A DNA stretch of 15,141 nt, from contig CAUJFK010000125.1 in NCBI GenBank assembly GCA_963169175.1, forward strand, positions 1 to 15,141, given 5' to 3'. Origin of the DNA: Acidobacteriota bacterium. Its GTDB lineage: Bacteria > Acidobacteriota > Blastocatellia > Pyrinomonadales > Pyrinomonadaceae. The position numbers and the translations under genes are program-made. The notes beneath the pieces are model-generated. The model searched no databases. It worked only from the letters and a program-made list of their open reading frames with translations, and was not told the DNA's origin. This document shows, in pieces, positions 1 to 8,200 of this stretch. Position 1 is the first letter of the stretch, and each line of letters opens with the position of its first letter.

Positions 1-1669
1 GATGGATCTTGACAGTTGCACCGATACGCCCTGAAAGATCACCGAATCGTGCTGAATCGTCAGGGAATAGCGGGCGGGCGTTGACCACCGGCGCATCGGC
101 CGCACGTGAGCGATAGAAGGCGACGTTGTACCGCAAAGATCCGCTCACCCGCAGGCGGCCCGGGATCGCATCGAGAACATCCTGAACGTAAACGCCGGTC
201 AGATCGTAGGCTGCCCCATTCGGCACACGCGGCCGGACGGGCCGGACCGTGTCCGTCGCCGGATCTGTATTAAAAGACAAAGCATCGACCTTATCGTGAT
301 AGTGGTCACCGCCGATCAGCACGTGATTACGCCCGAGCTGTTTGTCGAGGTAAAAATTAAATCCCAGGCTGGTGGTGCGCTCCTTGTCGTTGGTGATAGA
401 GGCCAATGGATTGCCCTGCCCGCCCTGGTTGATCCTTTCCTCACGCTGGCTGTTGTATGAAACCGCCGCCGAAAGAGTATCGAAGGGCCCGACTTTCTGC
501 CGAAAATAGCGAAGGTAGCCGAAATCGAGCATCAGGTTCTTCAGCTCGGCTATCAGGTTGCCGTCACCACCGAGAAGCTGGTCGTAACGCTTGCCGTCGT
601 CTTGCTGACTTCGTTGATATCGAAAACTGAAGTACTGCCCCGCCGAGGGAGCAAAATTAGTATGCACAGTCCCGCTGTACTGGGTAAAAGCCGTGTCTGG
701 CAGGCGGTCGCTGCCGATGATATTCGATGGCAATCCAAGAAATCGTGTGATCGCTGAGTGGCTGTCGATACCACCGCCCGGCCTCAGTGTGTTGATGCGC
801 CTGGCCGCAAGATTGGTCAAGATTCCGAAGCGTTCCGTTCCGTATCCAACAAGAGCGTTTCCACCGAACAAACGGTCGGCACTTGTGTAGCCGGCTGCAA
901 ATTCGCCGTTCCAATTCGGATCAGCAAAGCCCATTTCCGGCTGACGTGAATTCAAATGAAGGCTGCCGCCGAGGCCATCCGAGCCGAACTGGGCGGTGTT
1001 AGGACTCCGCTGGACCTCGATGGAGCGAACCGCGGTCGCTTCATTAAGATTGAAGAAAGTATTAATGCCGCCGCGTTGGGTCGAATACGTGTAACGGATT
1101 CCGACCACATAAACACCGACCACGCACAGGCCGCGAACCAGGACCGCTCCGATCGTCGGGCTGGTCCGCTGAAGCGAAATGCCGGTCTCCTCGTCCGCCG
1201 CCTGAGCGATCACCGCTGTTGCGCGCTGAGTGAGCGCATCGGCGGAAATGATATTTAAGGGCTGCGAAGCCTTTTCTTTTTCGACCGCGACGCCCGTATC
1301 CGCCGTGACAGTGACATGCTCTTCAGGAATGCTTACGCCAAGTTGAACCTCAAGGGCCGACGCGCCCGAATGGCCTGGCGCGACCTTCAGGGCCTGGCTG
1401 CGGGAAACAAAGCCGGACCTTGAGACAAGAACAACATAGCTACCCTCCGGTACGCCGCGAAATTCAAACGTGCCGGCCGCCGCGGTCTGGGTTGACCGAA
1501 GTACAATGTTCTGCGGGCTGAGAAGCCGCACATCAGCTTCAGGGATGCCTCTACCGGAAATGTCGCGGACCACACCCGAGACATTCTCGTCAGAGATGGC
1601 CTGAGCAAAAGCCGAAAAAGCAGACAGGAGGCAAAGGAACACGGTTCGAAATACGATCTTAGGTTTCAT
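1..1669 (-). CDS. TonB-dependent receptor with N-terminal carboxypeptidase-regulatory-like domain (3' end outside window)
   Basis: This is an outer-membrane active transporter energised by TonB/ExbBD; the substrate cannot be told. I translated the minus strand codon by codon from ATG at 1669 to base 2 and found 556 codons without a stop, so the frame is intact and the C-terminal barrel lies beyond the left edge. Residues 1-23 are a signal peptide (MKPKIVFRTV... ending SAFA-QA). Residues about 28-105 look like a CarboxypepD_reg beta-sandwich (VSGVVRD, GTFEFRGVPEGSYVV). Residues about 125-245 are the plug, with VLVRGL, the STQRGGINTFFNLNEA stretch, SIEVQRSPNTAQFGSDGLGG and then SRQP. Beta-barrel strands rich in Y, F and G follow. 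An oddity is that the loop between RGL and GIRY is short and lacks the usual VDG aspartate. The gene starts 61 nt after queD on the same strand, with no obvious Shine-Dalgarno sequence. Family assignment is firm; substrate is unknown. Confidence 0.9.
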   Translation of the reverse strand, partial: MKPKIVFRTVFLCLLSAFSAFAQAISDENVSGVVRDISGRGIPEADVRLLSPQNIVLRSTQTAAAGTFEFRGVPEGSYVVLVSRSGFVSRSQALKVAPGHSGASALEVQLGVSIPEEHVTVTADTGVAVEKEKASQPLNIISADALTQRATAVIAQAADEETGISLQRTSPTIGAVLVRGLCVVGVYVVGIRYTYSTQRGGINTFFNLNEATAVRSIEVQRSPNTAQFGSDGLGGSLHLNSRQPEMGFADPNWNGEFAAGYTSADRLFGGNALVGYGTERFGILTNLAARRINTLRPGGGIDSHSAITRFLGLPSNIIGSDRLPDTAFTQYSGTVHTNFAPSAGQYFSFRYQRSQQDDGKRYDQLLGGDGNLIAELKNLMLDFGYLRYFRQKVGPFDTLSAAVSYNSQREERINQGGQGNPLASITNDKERTTSLGFNFYLDKQLGRNHVLIGGDHYHDKVDALSFNTDPATDTVRPVRPRVPNGAAYDLTGVYVQDVLDAIPGRLRVSGSLRYNVAFYRSRAADAPVVNARPLFPDDSARFGDLSGRIGATVKIH

Positions 1670-1730
1670 TGACGCTAAAGCTCTGCGGATCGATCTAACA
1701 CCTGTCACCCGGAAGATGCGGCCGAAAGGA

Positions 1731-2114
1731 CTATTCGCTATAAAATGTCGCAACGCTGGTTGGGGTTTCGTAACAGCGGACCTTATACACTTTTACACGC
1801 TCATCGCCGACGCGGGTATTTAGGTATTCGACAAAGTACCTGGCGATATTCTCGGCCGATGGATTTAGTTCTTCGTCGAACGGAGGAAGCTCGTTCAAAT
1901 TTCGATGATCGAGATACGCGACGATCTCATCCGCCGCTTTTTTTAGATCGCCAAAATCTATCAACAGGCCGATGTTGTTCAATTCTTCGCCTTTGGCAAA
2001 GATCTCAACCTTGTAATTGTGCCCGTGCAAATTCTCACACTTCCCCTTATACCCGCGCAGCTGATGCGCCGATGAGAAATTGCGTTCTATCATTACTTCG
2101 TAGAATCCAGACAT
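1731..2114 (-). CDS. queD: 6-carboxytetrahydropterin synthase QueD (6-pyruvoyltetrahydropterin synthase family)
   Basis: This cytoplasmic zinc enzyme converts 7,8-dihydroneopterin triphosphate to 6-carboxy-5,6,7,8-tetrahydropterin in queuosine/7-deazaguanine (preQ0) synthesis. The 127-residue product shows the family pattern. The zinc histidines are in FSSAHQL and LHGHNY, the catalytic-type Cys is in KCENLHGHNY, and LIDFGDLK, YLDHRNLN, NPSAENIARYF and the conserved Glu in CYETPTSVA follow. Length matches the usual 120-140 residues. The frame stays open upstream to 2204, but those codons read through the palindromic repeat at 2170-2214 and are unlike the family. I therefore start at 2114 (MSGFYEVMIERNFSSAH), which matches the normal QueD N-terminus; 2093 (MIERNF) is a less likely alternative. 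No other queuosine gene is in the window. A eukaryote-like PTPS activity cannot be excluded from sequence, but QueD is the bacterial default. Confidence 0.93.
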   Translation of the reverse strand: MSGFYEVMIERNFSSAHQLRGYKGKCENLHGHNYKVEIFAKGEELNNIGLLIDFGDLKKAADEIVAYLDHRNLNELPPFDEELNPSAENIARYFVEYLNTRVGDERVKVYKVRCYETPTSVATFYSE

Positions 2115-2169
2115 GCTTGTAAAAGAACCAAACGTGCTTCCAGTAAAGTGCAAATTGCCCGGCCCCGAA

Positions 2170-2250
2170 AGCACCAAAGGTGCGTCGTAATCCAGCCAGG
2201 GCATTCGGCCCTGGAGGCTTGTTTAATTGAACTCAAAGCCCTGAAAGGGC
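2170..2250 (-). repeat. Inverted copy of the transposase-associated palindromic repeat, plus a short hairpin
   Basis: Two hairpins form one repeat unit in minus orientation. GCACC-AAA-GGTGC lies at 2171-2183, and CCAGGGC-ATTCG-GCCCTGG (7-bp perfect stem) lies at 2196-2214. Read on the minus strand, the unit has the same order as the three plus-strand copies at 2762-2942: GC-rich hairpin, then GGATTAC or AAATTAC, then GCACCTTTGGTGC. A further small hairpin, GCCCT-GAA-AGGGC at 2238-2250, lies next to the transposase stop codon. This repeat occupies the gap upstream of queD and downstream of the transposase, and may fold in the transcript of either. Confidence 0.85.
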
Positions 2251-2258
2251 GGCATATT

Positions 2259-2713
2259 TCAATCCCAAACATATTCCTCATCATATTCCACGCCATGCTT
2301 GGTCAACAATCCGCGAAATTCATTTTCAAAGGTCGACTTCTTGTGATGCTCTTTTTGATCGCGAATATAACCGGCGACGCCCTCGACCTTCGAGCGGCTG
2401 ACTGAAAACGCTCCATAGCCAGCTTGCCATGCAAATTCGCGAAACTCAGGGCCTTTCGTTTTTATCCATTTTGATGTGCTGGTTTTAACCGCTTCGACGA
2501 CACTTGCAATTGTCCAGGTGCGCGACAACCGTAGCAGAATATGTACATGATCTTCGATGCCACCGATGACCGTACCAGCAGAATTGCATTTATCGTAAAG
2601 CACCTTGGCCATGTAGGTGTAGAGTTCATGCGCGATCGATTCATGAATGAATCTTTGCCCGTTTTGGTTGAAAAAACAAGATGAATATAGATCTGTGAAA
2701 GGGATTGTGGCAT
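2259..2713 (-). pseudogene. Frameshifted REP-associated tyrosine (IS200-like, Y1/HUH) transposase
   Basis: The gene is split over two overlapping frames. ATG at 2713 gives MPQSLSQIYIHLVFSTK and then loses similarity. A second frame, open through 2612 to the TGA at 2259, gives the rest. Adding one T to the T4 run at 2662-2665 (A4 to A5 on the coding strand) joins them as FSTKNGQRFIHESIAHELYTYMAKV and yields a 151-residue product, the normal size for this family. In that reconstruction the HUH motif is HVH at 56-58 (GGIEDHVHILL), the likely catalytic tyrosine is Tyr116 in GYIRDQKEHH, and the C-terminus is complete. These enzymes make and join single strands at hairpin ends and are linked to REP-type repeats, which flank it here. 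Apart from one base it looks intact, so the lesion is recent or a sequence error. Programmed frameshifting is possible but no good slippery heptamer is present. Confidence 0.88.
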
Positions 2714-2727
2714 GATGACTTTACTCC

Positions 2728-2944
2728 GCCGCGTTGCGGCTTTGAGCCTGCTTTTGAATCCCCGGGGCCGTTGGCCCCGGCTGGATTACAATCGCACCTT
2801 TGGTGCTCATTCGACTTTTTGTTTCTTTTCCCAGGGACGTTGCCCCTGGCTAAATTACCATCGCACCTTTGGTGCTGATTCGAATTTTGTTCTTTTCCCA
2901 GCGGCGATGCTTCTGGCTAAATTACCATCGCACCTTTGGTGCTA
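2728..2944 (+). repeat. Three tandem copies of a two-hairpin palindromic repeat (about 68-nt period), with a leading small hairpin
   Basis: Each unit is a GC-rich hairpin, a GGATTACAATC or AAATTACCATC linker, then GCACC-TTT-GGTGC. The first hairpins are at 2762-2780 (8-bp perfect stem, GTT loop), 2831-2849 and 2898-2916 (decayed, only the outer bases pair). The second hairpins are identical, at 2794-2806, 2863-2875 and 2930-2942, so the spacing is 69 and 67 nt. T-rich linkers (TTTTTGTTTCTTTT type) separate units. A small hairpin, GCCGC-GTT-GCGGC at 2728-2740, sits just before the array and next to the transposase start. The array faces the opposite way to the copy at 2170-2214, so the transposase lies between inverted repeat sets. 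The last copy abuts the stop codon of the helicase gene and could act as its 3' hairpin. Confidence 0.9.
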
Positions 2945-4945
2945 AATTCTAGCGCCTTTTGTTTCTGTATCGGAATTGCTGGAAAACAGTGTCCGCTCAA
3001 TATCCGCTATATCACTCGTTATCCTCATCCTCGGCAAGCTTTGCAGAAAATCCCGGCCGTAGCCTTTTGTTCGCAATCTTGGATCTAGTAGTGCGATAAC
3101 GCCGCGGTCGGTGGTCGAGCGGATAAGGCGGCCGATGCCTTGTTTTAGGGTGATGATGGCCTGCGGGACGCTGTAATCGAAGAAGGACCTGCCGCCGGAT
3201 TCGTCGATGAAACGGGTGCGTGCCGCGACGACAGGATCGCTTGGGACGGCGAACGGCAGTTTGTCTATTATCACGCACGAAAGCTGCTCGCCCTGAACAT
3301 CGACGCCTTGCCAAAAGCTGGACGTGGCAAAGAGGACGGCATTCGGCGTTTCGCGGAACCTGTCGAGCAGGCCCGCCTTTGACATCAAACCCTGCAAGAA
3401 ACACTTGTATCCGACTCGTGACGAGACTATCTCATATAGCGCGTTCATTGATTGAAAACTGGTGCAAAGCACAAATGCCCGTCCGTCGGTCGCTTTTAAG
3501 ATCTTGACGATCTCTCCGGCGGCCAACTGGGTAAATTCGGACGAGCGCGGATCGGGCATCGCTCTCGGCAAATAGAGTATCGCCTGGTTCTCATAATCAA
3601 ATGCGCTCGGTGCCTCAAACCCGCTTGTCTTTGCTGTGTCCAGGCCGAGGCGGTCGCGGATGAAATCAAATTTTCCATTGCTCGAAAGGGTTGCGGAAGT
3701 CAAAATGCAGGTCTCGACCTTTTCGAACAACTTCTCCCTCAGCAATTCGGAAACATCGACCGGCGACGCCCGCAGGAACATGCCTTTTCCTCGTTTTTCG
3801 AGCCAATAGACATAATTCTTCTCGGCCTGCGTTGTCACAAAGTCCAGATCGAAACGGGCCTGACGAGTGCGGCGAACGAGGCTGTCCGCCTCAGGGACCG
3901 TTTCACTGAACTCGGCTACGCTTGTCTCAAGCCGCTTAAGTGCCGAATCAAGCGCGTAGCAAGCTTCACCCAGCGGTGTCGGCTGTGTTTCGCCGGAAGT
4001 TGTCCGTTGGGCAAATGCTTCAAGATAGAGCGGAAACCGGCCGTCAAAACGGGCTTCTGTGAAGCGGATCCAGAACTGGTCAGATAGGCCCGCGATCTTT
4101 GAGGCGATCCTGTCAATTTCGCGTGTCGCATTCGCGTCCGTGAGCGGCAGCGTGGCGGCGTCGCGGGCAAGCTCGTCAACTTGAAAATTGGAAACTTGAA
4201 ATCCAAAATAATCAGCCGCGATGTCTTCGATCAAATGGGCTTCGTCAAAGATGACGGCGGAGTAATCGGGTATGACCTTGCCAAACTGATTGCCGCGAAC
4301 TGAAAGATCAGCAAAGAAAAGGTGGTGATTGACAACGATGATGTCGGCGGCGTCGGCATTAGCACGCATTCGGGTAATAAAACACGGCTCAAAATCCGGG
4401 CATTTCTGGCCGATGCACGTTTCACCTTTCGCATTAATTCGGCTCCAGAACGAAAGGTCTTCAGGCAGATCGACCAGCTCACGCCGGTCGCCTGTACTTG
4501 TCTCGCGGCTCCAGCGGGCAACGCGGTCAAAATGCCCAAGTTGATCAAGGCCGTCGAGAATCGGCTGGCTGCCGGCCTTATGAATGCGGTATAGGCACGC
4601 ATAGTTCGACCGGCCCTTCATATACGCCGCCGTAAACTTGCCCGGGAGCACCTTCTGCAGGAATGGAACATCTTTCTCCATCAATTGTTCCTGAAGATTT
4701 TTGGTACCGGTTGATATAACGATACGCTTTTTCTTTCCTATCGAGGCTGAGATCGCAGGAATAAGATAAGCAAGCGTCTTCCCGGTCCCGGTGCCGGCTT
4801 CGACCAGGAGGTGGCGCTTTTCCTCAAACGCCTTCGCGACCGCCTCTGCCATGGCAACCTGGCCGGCACGATATTCGTACTTATCGTGAAACCTGGCGAT
4901 CAGCCCGCCGGGCCCAAATACTTTTTCTAGATAATCCTTCTGCAT
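2942..4945 (-). CDS. dinG: DinG/YoaA-type ATP-dependent DNA helicase (XPD-like superfamily 2, Fe-S)
   Basis: This is a 5'-3' DNA helicase of the DinG/XPD group, which resolves structures such as R-loops, D-loops and G-quadruplexes during repair and replication. In the 667-residue product, motif Q-like RAGQ is at 27-30, and Walker A EAGTGTGKT is at 49-57. VISTGTKNLQEQL follows. Four cysteines that fit the Fe-S domain are C117 (NYAC), C177 (ETC), C182 (QKC) and C188 (EPC). The DEAH box is at 234-237 (VIFDEAHLIED). C-terminal motifs are ILTSATLS, VLCTSFQSM, the FWQGVDVQGEQL region with IIDKLPFAVPSDP, and QGIGRLIRS. The ORF is complete and of normal length. It lacks the long N-terminal exonuclease domain seen in Firmicutes DinG. 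The stop TAG (2944-2942) is built from the edge of the neighbouring palindromic repeat. No clear Shine-Dalgarno sequence precedes ATG 4945. It is divergent from the protease gene. Confidence 0.95.
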   Translation of the reverse strand: MQKDYLEKVFGPGGLIARFHDKYEYRAGQVAMAEAVAKAFEEKRHLLVEAGTGTGKTLAYLIPAISASIGKKKRIVISTGTKNLQEQLMEKDVPFLQKVLPGKFTAAYMKGRSNYACLYRIHKAGSQPILDGLDQLGHFDRVARWSRETSTGDRRELVDLPEDLSFWSRINAKGETCIGQKCPDFEPCFITRMRANADAADIIVVNHHLFFADLSVRGNQFGKVIPDYSAVIFDEAHLIEDIAADYFGFQVSNFQVDELARDAATLPLTDANATREIDRIASKIAGLSDQFWIRFTEARFDGRFPLYLEAFAQRTTSGETQPTPLGEACYALDSALKRLETSVAEFSETVPEADSLVRRTRQARFDLDFVTTQAEKNYVYWLEKRGKGMFLRASPVDVSELLREKLFEKVETCILTSATLSSNGKFDFIRDRLGLDTAKTSGFEAPSAFDYENQAILYLPRAMPDPRSSEFTQLAAGEIVKILKATDGRAFVLCTSFQSMNALYEIVSSRVGYKCFLQGLMSKAGLLDRFRETPNAVLFATSSFWQGVDVQGEQLSCVIIDKLPFAVPSDPVVAARTRFIDESGGRSFFDYSVPQAIITLKQGIGRLIRSTTDRGVIALLDPRLRTKGYGRDFLQSLPRMRITSDIADIERTLFSSNSDTETKGARI

Positions 4946-4963
4946 GCGAGAGTTAGAAATTCA

Positions 4964-4992
4964 TTGACTTAGATGCCGCATTTTGGTACAAA
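4964..4992 (+). promoter_or_regulatory. Possible sigma70-type promoter in the dinG/protease intergenic region
   Basis: TTGACT (4964-4969), a 17-nt spacer and TACAAA (4987-4992) match the -35 box at 5/6 and the -10 box at 4/6. It would give a leader of about 240 nt before the protease start at 5241. The 295-bp region 4946-5240 contains no convincing gene; a 67-codon open frame at 4983-5186 has no family resemblance. This is a pattern match only. Confidence 0.35.
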
Positions 4993-5240
4993 ACTCTTTT
5001 GATCGTAACGAAAACAATGATGCAAGGCCTACAGGAATTCTCCCCTTTCAGCGAAAGCTGTACCTGAATTTCCAATCTGTCCAAATCATTCTAAATAGTA
5101 GATCGAATGACGGGGCGATGTCGAAGCGCGGTTGTGCTTTGGCCGAATTTGACTGGGAATTCCGCGCGATTGCGACTATTAAATAGCTGTTATAGGGATC
5201 GCCGCATCCGAATTTCGCGGCCGGAAGGATGGATCAACGC

Positions 5241-8200
5241 ATGAATCAACCTGGAAGCGCCCGATCGGGGCGGAGTGTTCTGTTAGGCCTGGCTTTTTTG
5301 AGTGCCTTAAGTGCGATCATTATTTTACCGTTCTGGTTCGGTGCCGAGGCGAGCCGACCGGCCGATGGTAAGGGGCTGTTTACGAAGCCATCAAGCCGCG
5401 ATAATGATCTTCCGAATTATGACATCAGGGCCGACAAATCAGCCTTTGAGAAGCTTGCGGTTTACCGGAATGAGCTGAATCGAAGTGCATCACAGGTGGC
5501 GGATAAACGCGACGAACTCGTCCGCGGCGAAGACAAACTCAAGGCGAAGGTCCCGACCCTAAAGATCGAATATAGTCCTGAGATCAGAACGCCTGAGGTT
5601 ATCACGCCCGATCCGGGCCTTGGGCGTTCTTTCCTTTCGCGGCCGACGCAAGAGAAGCGGTCACTAGCCCTAAAAGGCTTTTTGACTGAGAACAAAGGCC
5701 TTATCGGGGCGACGGAAAGCCAGATCGACGACCTTAAGCTTTTTGCCGAATATAAAAATCCCGACGGCAATCTCAGCTTTGTTGAATATAGCCAGAGTGT
5801 GAATGGCATTCCCGTTTTCCGCGGCAGCGTAAAAGCTGCCTTTACGCACGAAGGCGAGATCATCCGCGTCATCAACAATTTTGCTCCGGGGCTTGATTAC
5901 ACAGCTCTATCGTCCGATTTCGGCAGCCCTGAAGCCGCACTCACGGCAGCCGCCCGTCACATCAACCATGAACTCAAGGCGAACGAATCTTCGCGGGATG
6001 CCGAGCGTTCCAGCGGGCTGAAAACTTATTTTGGCCAGGGCGAATGGGCACCGACCGCCGAAAAGATCTATTTCCCTACCGAGCCCGGCATTGCGGTCCC
6101 GGCGTGGCGTGTGCTTATCTGGCAGCCGGTCAGCTCATATTACGTGATAGTGGATGCCGCAAGCGGCGAGATGCTGTGGCGCAAGAACATAACCGAAGAC
6201 CAAACCCAGTCGAGCAGCTTTGAGGTATATACCAATCCAAACGCGATGATCAACGTTGCGGACAGCCCCGCACCGCTTGCACCAACAGTATTCAACCCGA
6301 ATTTCGGAACACAGGGTTCGCCGATAGCCCGTACAAGCATTTCACGCATCGGCAATGAAGCGCCGTATTCCTTCAATAACAATGGTTGGATCAACGATGC
6401 TACCAATCTTACTGATGGAAATAATGTTGAATCGGGCCTCGACCTCGGAGCACCGGACGGCATAGATGGCGGATCGCAGGCCACGGGGATTCCCTACCGT
6501 GTTTTCACCTCCGCATGGAATCCGCCGCCGGGCGGCGCCGACCCTCCGGACCTGCCGGAAGCACGGCGCGGAGCTGTGATTCAGCAGTTCTACATAATGA
6601 ACTGGTACCACGACGAACTCTACAGGCTAGGATTTACGGAGGCGGCAAGGAATTTCCAGAACAGCAATTTTGGCCGCGGCGGCGTAGGCAATGACCGTGT
6701 TTCCGCCGAAGGGCAGGATTTCGCCTCAACAAACAACGCCAATTTTTCCACTCCGGCAGATGGCAATCGCGGCAGAATGCAGATGTTCGTATTCACCGGC
6801 CCGTCGCCGGACCGCGACGGCACCGGCGATGCAGAGATAATTATCCATGAGGCGACGCATGGAACATCCAACCGGCTGCATGGGAACGCCGACGGGCTTG
6901 TAGATAACATGGCCCGTGCAATGGGCGAAGGATGGTCTGATTTCTATGCGCACAGCCTGCTTTCGGAACCGGGCGATCCACTGAACGGGACATATCCGCT
7001 GACCGGCTATCTGATGCAGAACGGCTTTGGCGCGGTAGGAAATGCCAATTACTACTACGGCATCAGGCGTTTCCCAAAATCGATAATGTCCTCGACCGGC
7101 GGGCCGCAAAACCGGCCGTTCAACCCGCTAACGTTCGCCGATATCGATCAAACAAAGCTCAATACCTCTGACGGAGCGTTTCCCGCCATGTTCGGCGCTC
7201 ACATATCGCCTGACGCCGACCAGGCACATGCCGCGGGCGAGGTTTGGAGCAGCGCGCTTTGGGAAGTGAGGGCAAAGTTCATTCAGCGGCTCGGGTGGGC
7301 AAATGGCAATCGCCGCGTCCTGCAGTTGGTGACTGACGCGATGAAGGTCTCGCCGCTCAATCCAACGTTTCTTCAGGCACGGGACGCGATAGTCAGTGTC
7401 GCTATCGGCAGCGCGACGACACAAGCCCAGCGCGAGGATGCGTCGGACGTTTGGGCAGGTTTCGCGATTCGCGGAATGGGCATCAACGCAAGCATTCAGA
7501 ACACCGGCGGTTTTTCCGGCGGCGGAACGACACGCGTGACCGAGTCATTCGACAGGCCGAACCTTTTACAGGTACCAAAATTCTCGGTATCTGATTCGCT
7601 GGGTGTTAATGACGGCATCTTCGTGCCGGGCGAAACGCTGACGATCAGCGCGGCCCTGACCAACATTACCGGCCAAACCGCTAACGCGGTCAACGCCGAC
7701 ATCCCGGGGGCGACCTCAGCGGGCTATGGCACGATACCTGATGCCTCGACGGTCTCACGCAATTTCACGTATGTTGTGCCGCCAAATACCTGCGGAAATC
7801 TGATAAACCTGACGATGAACGTCACCAGCAGCCTTGGTGCGAAGACGTTTCCGTTGCCGCTGCCGATAGGCCTGAAATCGACAACACTATCTGAGAACTT
7901 CGATTCGGTCGGCGCGCCAAACCTTCCGTCCGGGTGGACGACAACCGTAGAAAGCGGCGGCGGAGCATTTACGACATCGAACCAGGCGGCGGACACAGCG
8001 CCGAACTCCGCCTTTGCACCGAACGCGAATGTTACCGGAGCATCTTCGCTGGTGTCGCCGCTGATCGCGGTAAATTCGCAGATCGCGACTGTTTCGTTCC
8101 GTCATCGCTATCTGGTCGAAACGCCGTTTGATGGCGGAGTTCTTGAGATCAGCATCGGCGGTGGTGGATTTCAGGACATCATTGCCGCGGGCGGTTCCTT

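Noticed and set aside
956..1258. 100-codon plus-strand gene opposite the TonB receptor
   Set aside because: It lies antisense inside a well-supported receptor plug-coding region, and its translation resembles nothing I recognise.
2115..2204. N-terminal extension of QueD to 2204
   Set aside because: The extra 30 codons read through the palindromic repeat and do not resemble the family; MSGFYEVMIER at 2114 is the normal beginning.
2640..2680. Programmed ribosomal frameshift in the transposase
   Set aside because: The frame change needed is -1 around ACC-AAA-ACG, and the preceding codon gives poor re-pairing. A one-base deletion in the A-run is simpler. Not fully excluded.
2712..2945. Small plus-strand gene of 77 codons
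   Set aside because: It is a translation of the tandem palindromic repeats (repeated W-L-N-Y-H-R-T-F-G-A), without a family match or a ribosome binding site.
5049..5060. CAGC-GAAA-GCTG hairpin as a riboswitch or RNA element in the protease leader
   Set aside because: A single 4-bp stem with a tetraloop is expected by chance, and no further conserved structure is visible around it.
4983..5186. 67-codon plus-strand gene in the dinG/protease gap
   Set aside because: Low-complexity unrelated translation, no Shine-Dalgarno sequence, and it overlaps the likely promoter.
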